Shown: positions 45,448-54,986, counted from the stretch's first letter. The stretch: 64,000 bases of DNA from Sphingomonas koreensis (GCF_002797435.1 NZ_PGEN01000001.1:3284501-3348500), one strand, 5' to 3'. The notes: generated by a model from the sequence alone, not told the origin. A program made the numbers and translations.

Positions 45448-45842
45448 AGGCGCTCTTCTCTCAGGAGGAAAACACGCGCGACATCGTCGTGCGCGTATCG
45501 GTGAGCTATCTGCCCGAACAGTCGGAGCCCGATCGCGGCCGCTGGTTCTGGGCCTATCACATCCGCATCGAGAACCAGTCGCATCAGGCGGTTCAGCTGC
45601 TGACGCGCCACTGGATCATCACCGACGGTCGCGGTTCGCGGCATTCGGTGGAGGGCGAGGGCGTGGTCGGCGAGCAGCCGATGATCGCACCCGGCGCCAG
45701 CTACGATTATGTGTCGGGTTGCCCGCTCGCGACGCCGACCGGATCGATGCAGGGCAGCTACCGGATGGTTGGCGCGGACGGCATGGAGTTCGACGTGGCG
45801 ATCCCCAAATTCTCCCTATTGGCCCCGGCGGTTGCGGAATGA
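45444..45842 (+). CDS. apaG: ApaG domain protein
   Basis: 132 residues from the GTG overlapping the metZ stop. IVVRVSVSYLPEQSEPDRGR, WAYHIRIENQSHQAVQLLTR, HWIITDGRG and VVGEQPMIAPGASYDYVSGC match ApaG. A fibronectin-III-like fold sometimes annotated as a Co2+/Mg2+ efflux protein; true role uncertain. ATGA overlap with the next gene. Confidence 0.95.
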   Translation: MKALFSQEENTRDIVVRVSVSYLPEQSEPDRGRWFWAYHIRIENQSHQAVQLLTRHWIITDGRGSRHSVEGEGVVGEQPMIAPGASYDYVSGCPLATPTGSMQGSYRMVGADGMEFDVAIPKFSLLAPAVAE

Positions 45843-46633
45843 AGCGGACTCATCTTCCCCTGAACGGCCTGCGTGTGCTCGACGCGGCGGCGCGGCATCT
45901 GTCCTTTACCCGTGCGGCGGACGAGCTGGCGGTGACCCCGGCGGCGGTCGGCCAGCAGATTCGCGCGCTCGAGGACACGCTTGGCGTCGTGTTGTTCCGC
46001 CGCACCACCAAGGGGCTCGAACTGACGCCCGAGGCCGAGGCTGGGCTGGCCGCGTTGCGTGCCGGCTTCCTTCAGTTCGAGGAATCGGTTCGCGCGATGC
46101 AGGCGGGCCAATCGTCCAAGTCGCTGACGATCGCTGCGCCGCGCGACCTGACCGAGAAATGGCTGATGCCGCGCCTCGCCGAGATCGCCCGCGACGACGC
46201 CGAGCTGCGCTTCGTGCTGGTCACCGCGGACGACGCGATCGACTTCACCGAAGCCAATCTCGACCTGGCGATTCGCTGGGGCGAAGGGCCGGGCGAGCAT
46301 GAGGGCGAGGCGCTGGAGAGCGACGGCATGGTGACGGTCGGCCGTCCCGGTTCGAACGCGGATACGCCGATCGCCTGGCCGGGCTGCGTCGCCGAAGAGG
46401 GCGTCGCGCTGGTGCGCGTCGGCGATGCGGGGCTGGCGCTCGATGCGGCCGCGCAGGGCTTGGGCCGGGCGACCGTGCCCGAGTTGTTGGCGCGCGACGA
46501 TATCGAGGCGGGCCGCGTCGCGGTGCTGGGCGATCCCAAGGCGTCACGCCTCGGCTATTGGATGGTCGCGCCGCTCCCGCAATGGCGGCAGAAGAAGGTC
46601 AAGACCTTGGTCGAGGCACTGGGAGAGGCGTGA
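45839..46633 (+). CDS. LysR-family regulator, GcvA/AmpR type
   Basis: 264 residues from the ATG overlapping the apaG stop. MKRTHLPLNGLRVLDAAARH, FTRAADELAVTPAAVGQQIR and LFRRTTKGLELTPEAEAGLA form the winged HTH; the effector domain is short. Unusually placed within a forward chain rather than divergent from a target, so it may regulate its own operon or a remote gene. Confidence 0.88.
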   Translation: MKRTHLPLNGLRVLDAAARHLSFTRAADELAVTPAAVGQQIRALEDTLGVVLFRRTTKGLELTPEAEAGLAALRAGFLQFEESVRAMQAGQSSKSLTIAAPRDLTEKWLMPRLAEIARDDAELRFVLVTADDAIDFTEANLDLAIRWGEGPGEHEGEALESDGMVTVGRPGSNADTPIAWPGCVAEEGVALVRVGDAGLALDAAAQGLGRATVPELLARDDIEAGRVAVLGDPKASRLGYWMVAPLPQWRQKKVKTLVEALGEA

Positions 46634-47172
46634 CGCCTCCGCAACGCGAAATGGTGACGCTCGAGACCGCGCGGCTCATTTTGAGGCCGCGCAGGCTCGA
46701 CGATGCCGAGGCGCTTCACCGCGCCTTCTCCGATGCCGAGCTGATGCGTTACTGGTCCGGCCCGCCGCACGCGAGCGTCGAGGAAACACGCGCGGACCTG
46801 GCGCGCGATGCGCCCGAATGGCGGCGCTGGGCGATCACGCTCAAGGGCGACGATACCGCGATCGGCGTGGTCGTTGCGGGCGAGAAGCGGCAGGGCAACG
46901 TCACCGAGATCGGTTACATCCTTGTGCGCGACCATTGGGGCAGCGGTATCGCGCGCGAGGCGGCGTCGGCGGTGATCGACCGGATCTTCGCCGAGGGGCA
47001 GCGTCGCGTGTTCGCGGATACGGACCCGGACAACGCGCCTTCGCGGGCGATGCTCGAGAAGCTGGGATTCAAGCTCGAGGCGGTGCTGCGCGCCGAATGG
47101 GAAACGCATCTCGGCGTGCGCGATACGACGATCTACGGTCTGTTGCGCGACGAGTGGGAGGGCGGGCGCTGA
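46630..47172 (+). CDS. GNAT acetyltransferase, RimJ-like
   Basis: 180 residues from a GTG overlapping the LysR stop (GTGA); ATG 46651 is an alternative. TLETARLILRPRRLDDAEAL, VTEIGYILVRDHWGSGIARE (acetyl-CoA loop) and VFADTDPDNAPSRAMLEKLG match RimJ/RimL-type N-acetyltransferases. Target unknown. Ends 3 bases from the convergent serine hydrolase stop. Confidence 0.88.
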   Translation: MTPPQREMVTLETARLILRPRRLDDAEALHRAFSDAELMRYWSGPPHASVEETRADLARDAPEWRRWAITLKGDDTAIGVVVAGEKRQGNVTEIGYILVRDHWGSGIAREAASAVIDRIFAEGQRRVFADTDPDNAPSRAMLEKLGFKLEAVLRAEWETHLGVRDTTIYGLLRDEWEGGR

Positions 47173-47175
47173 CGC

Positions 47176-48462
47176 CTATTGCGCCGCCACCTGTGTAAGC
47201 AGGCGGCTCATCAGCATCGCGAAGCCGCGCTCGTCCACCGCGGCGTCGCTGCGCGTCCAGCCGCCGGTGACGGCATACCAATTGCCCTTCTTCGTCTTCA
47301 CCAGCCAGTTGGTGTAGATCACGCCCGGCTCGGACCCGCCCTTGAACCCCATATAGTCGAACAGGCCGGTGTCGGGGGTGCCGGGGTTCACTGCCAGGAT
47401 CGCCAGCGCCTCGCTGCCGCCCTTCGTCCGCAGCCAGTCGAGTACTGCGGCTTCGTCGCGCGGACTGGCGAACCACTCGATATCGAGCGCGACCGGCTTG
47501 TCGGCGAACATCGCGGGATCGATCTTCGTCGCCGCGAGCCGGGCGCGGTTTGCGGCGAGCAGCTTGCGGCGGCCGTCCGCCCCGGCGGGCTTCCACTGCG
47601 CCGCCAGGTCGGCGTTGCCGGGCGATTTGAGCTGGAACGCTTCCATCGTCGTCAGGAGCGGCAGCGTCGCCTTGGCGTCGGCGACCCCGGTCTGCGCAAC
47701 CATGGCGTCGACCCGCTCGCGGCCGAGTGCGTTCAGCAGGGTGTCGGTCGCGGTGTTGTCGCTGATCGAGATCATCAGCGTCGCCAGCGTGTGCAGCGTC
47801 ACCGGCACGCCATCGGGCCAGCGCTGGCTGATGCCCGAGGGCAGCGAGCGCGCGCCCAGTGGAACGACGTCGCTCCATTTGCGCGTGCCGGCGTTCACCT
47901 GGCGCGCGGCCTCGGCAAGGATCCACAGCTTGAACGCCGATCCGATCGGCATGGACTGGCTGCCTGCCAGTTCGGTCACGGGCGTCACGCCATCGCCCAG
48001 CGCATAGACGCCGATCGCGGTGGTGCCGGGCAGCGCGCGAATCTCCGCCTCTATCTTCGCGATCGAATCGTCGCGGGGCTCGATTCGGCTGAGCAGCAGG
48101 CCAGTCACGCGATGTGGAGCGGCCGGGTCGACCACGATCTGGACGGTGCCGACGCCCCTTTCGAACCCGAGCTCGACGGTGGCGGCGTGGGGCGAGGTGA
48201 CGGTGACCTTCTCGACCTTCACCGCCACGCCGAACCGCGCCTTCAACTGCGCGCCGATCTGGTCGAACTGGGCCTTGGGCACCTGCGCCTTGAAGGCAGG
48301 GGCAAAATAATCCTCGAAGTCACCGACGCGGTTGACCATCGCGGGCAGCGCATCGATCCGCATCTGTAGCCCCGCCGGGACGGCGGCGACGGGGGTGGAC
48401 GGCTGCTGCGCTAAGGCGGCGGGTGGGGCGATCGCCAGAAGCAGCGCGCCCAGCCGCCTCAT
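47176..48462 (-). CDS. Class A beta-lactamase-like serine hydrolase, exported
   Basis: 428 residues. Signal peptide 1-19; an N-terminal domain (about 30-130) resembling DUF3887/Cpe-type modules; a penicilloyl-serine-transferase domain with S175-AF-K178 (SxxK), S234-D-N236 (SDN) and KGG in YMGFKGGSEPG. Could be a beta-lactamase, DD-peptidase or non-lactam hydrolase. ATGA overlap with the parE stop suggests co-transcription. Confidence 0.85.
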   Translation of the reverse strand: MRRLGALLLAIAPPAALAQQPSTPVAAVPAGLQMRIDALPAMVNRVGDFEDYFAPAFKAQVPKAQFDQIGAQLKARFGVAVKVEKVTVTSPHAATVELGFERGVGTVQIVVDPAAPHRVTGLLLSRIEPRDDSIAKIEAEIRALPGTTAIGVYALGDGVTPVTELAGSQSMPIGSAFKLWILAEAARQVNAGTRKWSDVVPLGARSLPSGISQRWPDGVPVTLHTLATLMISISDNTATDTLLNALGRERVDAMVAQTGVADAKATLPLLTTMEAFQLKSPGNADLAAQWKPAGADGRRKLLAANRARLAATKIDPAMFADKPVALDIEWFASPRDEAAVLDWLRTKGGSEALAILAVNPGTPDTGLFDYMGFKGGSEPGVIYTNWLVKTKKGNWYAVTGGWTRSDAAVDERGFAMLMSRLLTQVAAQ

Positions 48463-50438
48463 GCGTCGATCGCTTCCTCATCCAGCCGCGCAGCATTCTC
48501 CTGGATGAACGCGAAGCGGTGCGCCGGGTTGGTGCCCATCAGCCGATCGACAAGATCCTTCACGCCTGCGCGTTCCTCATATTCCTGAGGAAGGGTGATG
48601 CGGATCATGCTGCGGGTCTTGGGATCCATCGTCGTTTCGCGCAACTGGCCCGGGTTCATTTCGCCAAGGCCCTTGAAGCGCGCGACATCGACCTTGCGGC
48701 CCTTGAATGCATTGGCCTCGATCTCGGCGCGGTGCGCGTCGTCGCGGGCATAGAGCGACTTTGTGCCGGCGGTGAGGCGATAGAGCGGCGGCTGGGCGAG
48801 GTAGAGATGCCCGCGGCGCACGATGTCGGGCATCTCCTGGAAGAAGAAGGTCATCAGCAGCGTCGCGATATGGGCGCCATCGACATCGGCATCGGTCATG
48901 ATGACGATGCGTTCGTAGCGAAGGTTGTCCACAACGCAGTCCTTGCGCGTGCCGCAGCCAAGCGCCTGGATAAGGTCGGCAATCTCTTGATTTGCAAGTA
49001 TTTTTGCCGATGTGGCCGACGCCACGTTGAGGATCTTGCCGCGGATCGGGAGGATCGCTTGGGTCTTGCGGTCACGTGCCTGCTTGGCGCTTCCGCCGGC
49101 CGAGTCGCCCTCGACGATGAAGAGTTCCGTTCCCGCGGGATCGTCGGCCGAGCAGTCGGTGAGCTTGCCGGGCAGGCGCAGCTTGCGGCCCGAAGTTGCT
49201 GTCTTGCGCTTGACCTCGCGCTCCTGCTTGCGGCGCAGGCGTTCGTCCATCCGGTCGAGGACATAGCCGAGCAGCGCCTTGCCGCGGTCCATGCGGTCGG
49301 CAAGGAAATGGTCGAAATGGTCGCGCACGGCCTTCTCGACCAAAGCTGTCGCCTCGGGCGATGTCAGGCGGTCCTTGGTCTGCGACTGGAACTGCGGTTC
49401 GCGGATGAAGACCGAGAGCATCAGTTCGGACCCGACCATGATGTCGTCGGCGGTGATGTCCTTGGCTTTCTTCTGCCCGACCAACTCGCCGAACGCGCGG
49501 ATACCGCGCACCAGCGCCTGACGCAGTCCCTGCTCATGTGTGCCGCCGTCGGGCGTCGGGATGGTATTGCAGTACCAGCTGTAGCTGCCATCGCTCCACA
49601 GCGGCCATGCTACCGCCCATTCGACACGGCCCTGCGAGTCGGAGAATTCCTGGGTTCCCGAGAAAAACTCTGCGGTCGCGCCCTCGCGCGTGCCGAGCTG
49701 TTCCTTGAGGTGGTCGGCCAGCCCCCCGGGAAACTGGAACACCGCCTCGGCCGGGGTGTCGTCGGAGATGAGCTCGGGCGCGCATTTCCAGCGGATCTCG
49801 ACGCCTGCGAACAGATAGGCCTTGGATCGGGCGAGCTTGTAGAGCCGGGCCGGCTTGAAGTTCATCTCCCCGAAAATCTCGGAATCAGGGGTGAAGCTGA
49901 CCAGGCTCCCGCGCCGGTTGGGGGTGCCGCCGAGATGCTCGAGCGGACCCAGCGTCTGGCCCCGGCTGAAGCGCTGGCGATAGAGCTGCTTGTCGCGTGC
50001 TACCTCGACCACCGTATCGACCGACAGCGCGTTGACGACGCTAATGCCGACGCCGTGAAGGCCGCCCGACGTCGCATAGGCCTTGCCCGAGAATTTGCCG
50101 CCCGAGTGGAGCATCGAGAGGATCACCTCGAGCGCCGACTTGTCCGGGAACTTGGGATGCGGGTCGATCGGGAAGCCGCGTCCGTTGTCGGTGATGGTCA
50201 GCCGGTTGCCGACGTCAAGCGTCACCTCGATCCGGTTTGCATGCCCCGCGACCGCCTCGTCCATCGCATTGTCGAGCACTTCGGCGGCGAGGTGATGCAG
50301 CGCGCGCTCGTCGGTGCCGCCAATATACATGCCGGGGCGGCGGCGAACCGGTTCCAGCCCCTCGAGCACCTCGATCGACGAGGCGTCGTAGCTGTTGGCG
50401 GGCGTGGCGGAGGAGGGCTGGAACAGATCGGAGGACAT
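48459..50438 (-). CDS. parE: DNA topoisomerase IV subunit B
   Basis: 659 residues, type IIA topoisomerase B. GHKL ATPase (EVLEGLEPVRRRPGMYIGGT, EVLDNAMDEAV, TDNGRGFPIDPHPK), transducer, TOPRIM (ELFIVEGDSAGGSAKQARDR) and C-terminal MTDADVDGAHIATLLMTFFF. Length and YIGGTDERALHHL fit ParE rather than GyrB. Decatenates replicated chromosomes with ParC (not here). Confidence 0.96.
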   Translation of the reverse strand: MSSDLFQPSSATPANSYDASSIEVLEGLEPVRRRPGMYIGGTDERALHHLAAEVLDNAMDEAVAGHANRIEVTLDVGNRLTITDNGRGFPIDPHPKFPDKSALEVILSMLHSGGKFSGKAYATSGGLHGVGISVVNALSVDTVVEVARDKQLYRQRFSRGQTLGPLEHLGGTPNRRGSLVSFTPDSEIFGEMNFKPARLYKLARSKAYLFAGVEIRWKCAPELISDDTPAEAVFQFPGGLADHLKEQLGTREGATAEFFSGTQEFSDSQGRVEWAVAWPLWSDGSYSWYCNTIPTPDGGTHEQGLRQALVRGIRAFGELVGQKKAKDITADDIMVGSELMLSVFIREPQFQSQTKDRLTSPEATALVEKAVRDHFDHFLADRMDRGKALLGYVLDRMDERLRRKQEREVKRKTATSGRKLRLPGKLTDCSADDPAGTELFIVEGDSAGGSAKQARDRKTQAILPIRGKILNVASATSAKILANQEIADLIQALGCGTRKDCVVDNLRYERIVIMTDADVDGAHIATLLMTFFFQEMPDIVRRGHLYLAQPPLYRLTAGTKSLYARDDAHRAEIEANAFKGRKVDVARFKGLGEMNPGQLRETTMDPKTRSMIRITLPQEYEERAGVKDLVDRLMGTNPAHRFAFIQENAARLDEEAIDA

Positions 50439-50584
50439 CGCCTGTTGCTATATCGTTCCGCGGGGTCCCGGCAAGCGGGGCTGTTGCTGCAATGCAACAC
50501 AATCGACGGTTTCGGGCAATGTGAGGGATAGAATGGCGGAATCGACCGTTATCCCGCCGCTAGTAACCAATGGAGTACCCCCTA

Positions 50585-51424
50585 ATGCGTATGCGTACCT
50601 TGCTGGGCGCCACTGCCGGCGCCCTGACCCTCGTTGTTGCGGCGGCGCCGGCCCAGGCCCAGGACGCCCCGAGCGGCGATGAGTTCACCGGCTTCTATGT
50701 CGGCGGATCGGTCGGATACACGATCCAGAAGAACGACCGTGGCGAATCGATTCTGTTCGACGCTGGCCGCAACGGCAGCTTTGGGGACACGATCACGACC
50801 TCGACCGGCGGCAACGCCTTCGCGCCCGGCTTCTGCAACGGTGCCGCGACATCGAACGACAACCTCGCCTGCAAGAACGACAAGGACGACATCGAATATT
50901 ACGCCCGCATCGGCTTCGACAAGCAGATGGGCAAGGTCGTGCTCGGCCTGGTCGGCGAGTTCGGCAAGTCGCAGGTGAGCGACAGCGTTTCGGCGTTCAG
51001 CACCACGCCGGCCTTCTACACCATGACCCGCGAACTCGACTGGAACGCGGCGCTGCGCGCCCGCGCCGGTTATACGGTCGGCCCCAAGACCCTGGTCTAT
51101 GCCACCGGCGGCGGCGCCTATGCCAAGATCGACCACAGTTTCGCGACGAGCAACACCGCGAACAGCTTTGTGGTCACCGGTGACGACAATGCCTGGGGCT
51201 GGCAGGCCGGCGGCGGGCTGGAGCAGAAGATCGGCAATAACTTCTCGCTCGGCGTCGAATATCTCTACAGTCGCTATGACGACGACAAGTCGGGCGTGAC
51301 GGTCGGCAACGGCACCGCGGGCGCGACCAATCCGTTCGTGCTGGCGGGGGGCGCGGATTTCGCGCGCAGCCAGAGCCGGTTCGACATGCATTCGCTTCGC
51401 GCGACGGCGGCGTTCCGCTTCTAA
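50585..51424 (+). CDS. Outer-membrane beta-barrel protein
   Basis: 279 residues. Signal peptide 1-25 (AAAPAQAQ); ATG 50585 or 50591. Strands GFYVGGSVGYTIQKND, KVVLGLVGEFGKSQV, LRARAGYTVGPKTLVYATGG, NFSLGVEYLYSRYDDD and the C-terminal Phe (ATAAFRF) match porin-like OMP_b-brl proteins. Cys pair in FCNGAATS...LACKND may bridge a surface loop. Terminator follows. Confidence 0.9.
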   Translation: MRMRTLLGATAGALTLVVAAAPAQAQDAPSGDEFTGFYVGGSVGYTIQKNDRGESILFDAGRNGSFGDTITTSTGGNAFAPGFCNGAATSNDNLACKNDKDDIEYYARIGFDKQMGKVVLGLVGEFGKSQVSDSVSAFSTTPAFYTMTRELDWNAALRARAGYTVGPKTLVYATGGGAYAKIDHSFATSNTANSFVVTGDDNAWGWQAGGGLEQKIGNNFSLGVEYLYSRYDDDKSGVTVGNGTAGATNPFVLAGGADFARSQSRFDMHSLRATAAFRF

Positions 51425-51444
51425 TTCGCTCGTGAGCGAGGGCG

Positions 51445-51475
51445 ACGGCCGGCGGAGCGATCCGCCGGCCGTTTT
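51445..51475 (+). terminator. Rho-independent terminator
   Basis: 12-bp stem ACGGCCGGCGGA / TCCGCCGGCCGT with a GCGA loop, then TTTT at 51472-51475, 20 bases after the barrel gene stop. Confidence 0.9.
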
Positions 51476-51604
51476 CGTTCGTGCTTCTATTTGTCTGACG
51501 GCCGGACCGGCGCCATTTGTTGAAGCGCCGCCTCGGACGGTTTCGCCGCGCGCCTGTCATCGTTTTGCGCTAGCCTTCTCGTCACGGATCGCGGGGGAAG
51601 CGCA

Positions 51605-53095
51605 ATGCCGTTTCTTGACGATGACTTTGTCGACATGCGCTGCGACGACGGCAGCATCTGGCATCTCTACTGGGGCGATGAGGTCGAGCTGGTTTCGACC
51701 AGCGCCACCGGGCATCGCATCAAGGCACTGGAGCATGGCGGCAAGGTGCGGCGGGAGGGGATGGTAAGGCCCTCGGCCAGGTTCCGCGATACTGCGTTGC
51801 TTCGACTCTCCATGATCGATGTGCAGCAGGGCGACGGGCTGATCCTGGAGACGCCGGGGCGCAAGACGATCCTCATCGACGGCGGCGACAACAAGCTGTT
51901 CGCGCGCCATGCCGCCTTCCGTTTCCGGGGAACTACCGCAGCCGATCCGCTCAAGGTCGATCTGCTGCTCGTCACGCATGGCGATGCCGATCATTTCGAA
52001 GGGCTCAATATCCTGCAGGGGACCGAGACCGACGATGGGATCGACGCGCGGCAGCGGCTCTTCATCGCTCCTTTGCGCTACTATCATAACGGCATGGTCA
52101 AGCGGCCGGGGAAGAGGCCTGACGGCAAGGCGCGCAAGGACGTCGAGATGCTGGGTGCGACGACGGAGATGGACGGGGTGCCCTTTGTGACCGGCCTGGT
52201 CGATGATCCCGCCGACGTTCCCGAGCCCGAGCGCAACAAGCATTTCAAATCCTGGGTGGACGCGCTCGCGACCTGGGACGCGCGGACCAAGGCGCTGACC
52301 GGTGCGCCGATGGTCCGCCGCCGGGTCGATCATCTCAGCACCGACGCGTTCGATTTCCTGCACGAGGATGGGGTTACGGTCGAGTTGCTCGGCCCGATCA
52401 GCGAGCCGACACCGGCCGGGCCGGGGCTTCGGTTCCTGCGCAGTCCGCCCAACGATGCCGACATGATGCTCGGCACCTTCCCGCCGCCGGGCAAGGGCGG
52501 CTGGTCGGAAAGCCACACGATCAACGGCCATTCGATCACCTTCCGCCTGCGCTACGGCAATGTCCGTTTCATGTTCACCGGCGACATGAACCAGGAATCG
52601 ATGGCGCGGATGCGTGCTGCGCTGCCTGGTGCGGCGCTGCGATCGGAAATCCTGAAGACCCCGCACCATGGCGCTGCGGATTTCGACATGGAGTTTCTGA
52701 AGGAAGTCGGCGCGGTCGTGTCGATGATCTCCTCGGGCGACGAGAGTGCTGCGAAGGAGCATATCCACCCGCGCGCCACGCTGATGGCCGCGCTGGGCAA
52801 GGCGTCGCGCACCACGCCCGCCGTGATCTTTTGCACCGAGCTGGCGGCGTTCTTCGCGATGCGCGGCCTGTCGCGCGATCTCGAGCCGGGGGCCCAGGAA
52901 AAGCCGGTCTATTTCGGGTTCGAGCGGACCAATTACGGCATCGTCCATGTCCGCACCGATGGCGAGCGCGTGCTCGCCTTCACCCATTCGGGCGAACGCG
53001 GAACCAACGAAGCCTATCGCTTCGCGGTCTCGACGAATGGCGACATCGCCTTCGCGCCGCGCCCGGTGTCGGTGAGTGCGCCCAAGGCGAGCTAG
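51605..53095 (+). CDS. Stand-alone ComEC-like metallo-beta-lactamase-fold hydrolase
   Basis: 496 residues. No transmembrane segments, unlike full ComEC. Beta-lactamase fold: LSMIDVQQGDGLILETPGRK, VTHGDADHFEGL (H125-x-D127-x-D129-H130), then a long insertion (about 145-285), SITFRLRYGNVRFMFTGDMN and ILKTPHHGAADFD, ending with a ComEC-type His in HPRATLM. Similar stand-alone proteins may be nucleases or appear in defence loci, but no partner is adjacent. Cytosolic. Confidence 0.85.
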   Translation: MPFLDDDFVDMRCDDGSIWHLYWGDEVELVSTSATGHRIKALEHGGKVRREGMVRPSARFRDTALLRLSMIDVQQGDGLILETPGRKTILIDGGDNKLFARHAAFRFRGTTAADPLKVDLLLVTHGDADHFEGLNILQGTETDDGIDARQRLFIAPLRYYHNGMVKRPGKRPDGKARKDVEMLGATTEMDGVPFVTGLVDDPADVPEPERNKHFKSWVDALATWDARTKALTGAPMVRRRVDHLSTDAFDFLHEDGVTVELLGPISEPTPAGPGLRFLRSPPNDADMMLGTFPPPGKGGWSESHTINGHSITFRLRYGNVRFMFTGDMNQESMARMRAALPGAALRSEILKTPHHGAADFDMEFLKEVGAVVSMISSGDESAAKEHIHPRATLMAALGKASRTTPAVIFCTELAAFFAMRGLSRDLEPGAQEKPVYFGFERTNYGIVHVRTDGERVLAFTHSGERGTNEAYRFAVSTNGDIAFAPRPVSVSAPKAS

Positions 53096-53233
53096 CAGCG
53101 CTCAGGCGGCGCTGATCCTGGTCACGAACTGACACGTCGCATCGATCCCTGCGTGACCGGAGCGAAGGAGATGCCGAGCAGGCTTGCCACAACCACTCCG
53201 AGCTGGAGCAGGTGCGGGGAAATGCGAGAGAAG

Positions 53234-53259
53234 AAAGGCCGCGCGATCACCCGGCCTTT
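53234..53259 (-). terminator. Rho-independent terminator of gcrA
   Basis: Stem AAAGGCCG / CGGCCTTT with a 10-base loop; on the minus strand it leads into TTTCTTCTCTC. It is 62 bases beyond the gcrA stop. The 225-base gap between the ComEC-like gene and gcrA contains nothing else I can identify. Confidence 0.75.
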
Positions 53260-53320
53260 CCATCAGTCATATCCTGTTGAGCGGCAAACCGTATGTAGCG
53301 GGCGGTAAACCGTTCGCCGT

Positions 53321-53994
53321 TCAACGCACGCGCGGACCGCCATAGGGCATGGGCGGCGGCGGACGGCGATCGCGGCGCGGCAGCTGTGCCTGATAGGCGT
53401 GGCCGCAATGCGCGACGCAATAGGGGAAGCCCGGGTTCACCTTGTCGCCGCAGAAATGAAAGTCCGGCTCGCCCGGATGGCCGAGCGGCCATTTGCAGAT
53501 CTTGTCGTTGAGATCGAGCAGGCTGGTCTTTCCCTCGATCTCCTTGCTCGGCTTGGCGGGAACCAGGCGGCGCGGCGGGGCGGGAGCGCTGGGTGGTGCC
53601 TGTTCGCCCGGATTCTGGCGGATGAAGCCACCGGGACCAACCGAACGCAGCACCGGCCCGTCGGCCGCGGGTCGAGGCGCAGCGGGCGTTACAGGTGCGG
53701 CAGCCGCCGTCGCCGGTTCGGCCTCGCGCGGCTCGGGCGCGGGAGCGGGCGCCGGCTTGGGTGCGGGGCCGGCCGGGGCGCGGGGGCGGCCTCGGGCGCA
53801 GGCGCGGCTGCGGCCTTAGCCTCGGTCGCATTGGGCTTCACGGGCGACGGGCGCGAGGCGAGGCCAAGGCGGTGCGCCTTGCCGATCACGGCATTGCGGC
53901 TGACCCCGCCCAGTTCCTCGGCGATCTGGGTCGCGGTCAAGCCGCTATCCCACATCTTGCGCAGCGTCTCGATCCGTTCGTCGGTCCAGCTCAT
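53321..53994 (-). pseudogene. gcrA: GcrA cell-cycle regulator, disrupted by one missing base (real or consensus error)
   Basis: The N-terminal DNA-binding part is intact from 53994 (MSWTDERIETLRKMWDSG, QIAEELGGVSRNAVIGKAH), and the C-terminal part is intact in another frame, ending at 53321 (LRSVGPGGFIRQNPGEQAPP, CKWPLGHPGEPDFHFCGDKV). Between, in an Ala/Pro-rich linker, frames switch near 53760-53815, consistent with one lost C in a C-run. GcrA is a sigma70-linked activator of m6A-marked promoters, important in Caulobacter, so loss would be surprising. A consensus error or -1 slippage are alternatives. Confidence 0.85.
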
Positions 53995-54054
53995 TCAAAC
54001 GTCCTTCATCAACCCCGTTGCGGGGGGAAGCGGGAGCCATTACCCGGCCTAACC

Positions 54055-54900
54055 ATGGCCGAACAACCCCGCGTGCAAGAAACAACTATCGCCGCCCCCG
54101 GCGTTCCGGTGATTCGCAACGTCAACTGGGGAGGGCTTTGGACGCTATATGTGAAGGAGGTGCGCCGTTTCTTCAAGGTGCAGCTCCAGACCATCTGGGC
54201 GCCGGCGGTCACGACGCTGCTATTCCTGGTCGTCTTCACGGTCGCGTTGGGCGGCGGCGGACGTACGGTGGTGCTCGACGGCAAGTCGATTCACTTCGCC
54301 GATTTCATCGCGCCCGGCCTGATCGTGATGGGCATGCTCCAGAACGCTTTCGCCAATGCCAGCTTCTCGCTGCTCGTCGGCAAGATCCAGGGAACGATCG
54401 TCGATTATCTGATGCCGCCGCTATCGACCGGCGAACTGCTCGCGGCACTCTGTGCGGGTGCCGTTACCCGCGCCTTCTGCGTCGGGGCGACGGTGTGGCT
54501 GGCGATGGCGCTATGGCCGGGCGTGTCGGTCGCGCCACATCATGTCTGGGCGATCCTGTGGTTCGGCTTCCTCGGATCGCTGTTCCTGGCACTGCTCGGC
54601 GTGATGACGTCGATCTGGGCGGAGAAGTTCGATCACGCCGCGGCGGTCACCAACTTCGTCGTCGCGCCGCTCGCGCTGCTGTCGGGCACGTTCTACTCGG
54701 TCGATAAGCTTGCGCCGACGTTCCAGGCGATCAGCCACGCCAACCCGTTCTTCTACATCATCTCGGGCTTTCGCTACGGCTTTCTCGGCGTCGCCGATTC
54801 GCCGATCGTATTGGGCAGCGCGGTGATTCTGGGGCTGAACATGCTGCTCGGGCTTGCCTGTTACGCGTTGTTGCGCTCGGGATGGAAAACGCGGAGTTGA
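54055..54900 (+). CDS. ABC-2 type transport permease
   Basis: 281 residues. Six transmembrane segments with WAPAVTTLLFLVVFTVALGG, IAPGLIVMGMLQNAFANASF, LMPPLSTGELLAALCAGAVT and LLSGTFYSVDKLAPTFQAIS. ABC2 permease family used for drugs, polysaccharides or lipids. The matching ATPase is not adjacent here. Divergent from gcrA with 60 bases between; few purines before the ATG. Confidence 0.92.
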   Translation: MAEQPRVQETTIAAPGVPVIRNVNWGGLWTLYVKEVRRFFKVQLQTIWAPAVTTLLFLVVFTVALGGGGRTVVLDGKSIHFADFIAPGLIVMGMLQNAFANASFSLLVGKIQGTIVDYLMPPLSTGELLAALCAGAVTRAFCVGATVWLAMALWPGVSVAPHHVWAILWFGFLGSLFLALLGVMTSIWAEKFDHAAAVTNFVVAPLALLSGTFYSVDKLAPTFQAISHANPFFYIISGFRYGFLGVADSPIVLGSAVILGLNMLLGLACYALLRSGWKTRS

Positions 54901-54905
54901 GCGCT

Positions 54906-54939
54906 AGGCTGAACGCGCGCTGTCAGCTGCGTTCAGCCT
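54906..54939 (+). terminator. Hairpin after the ABC permease
   Basis: Perfect 11-bp stem AGGCTGAACGC / GCGTTCAGCCT, 12-base loop, followed by TTCGTTCT. It lies directly after the permease stop. Confidence 0.7.
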
Positions 54940-54986
54940 TTCGTTCTGCGTGCGCAATTACGCCGTCTCCATCGACTGAGGAGGCG

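Noticed and set aside
48423..50531. A 702-codon open frame on the plus strand
   Set aside because: It is antisense to parE, which has complete family motifs; high GC keeps the opposite frame open.
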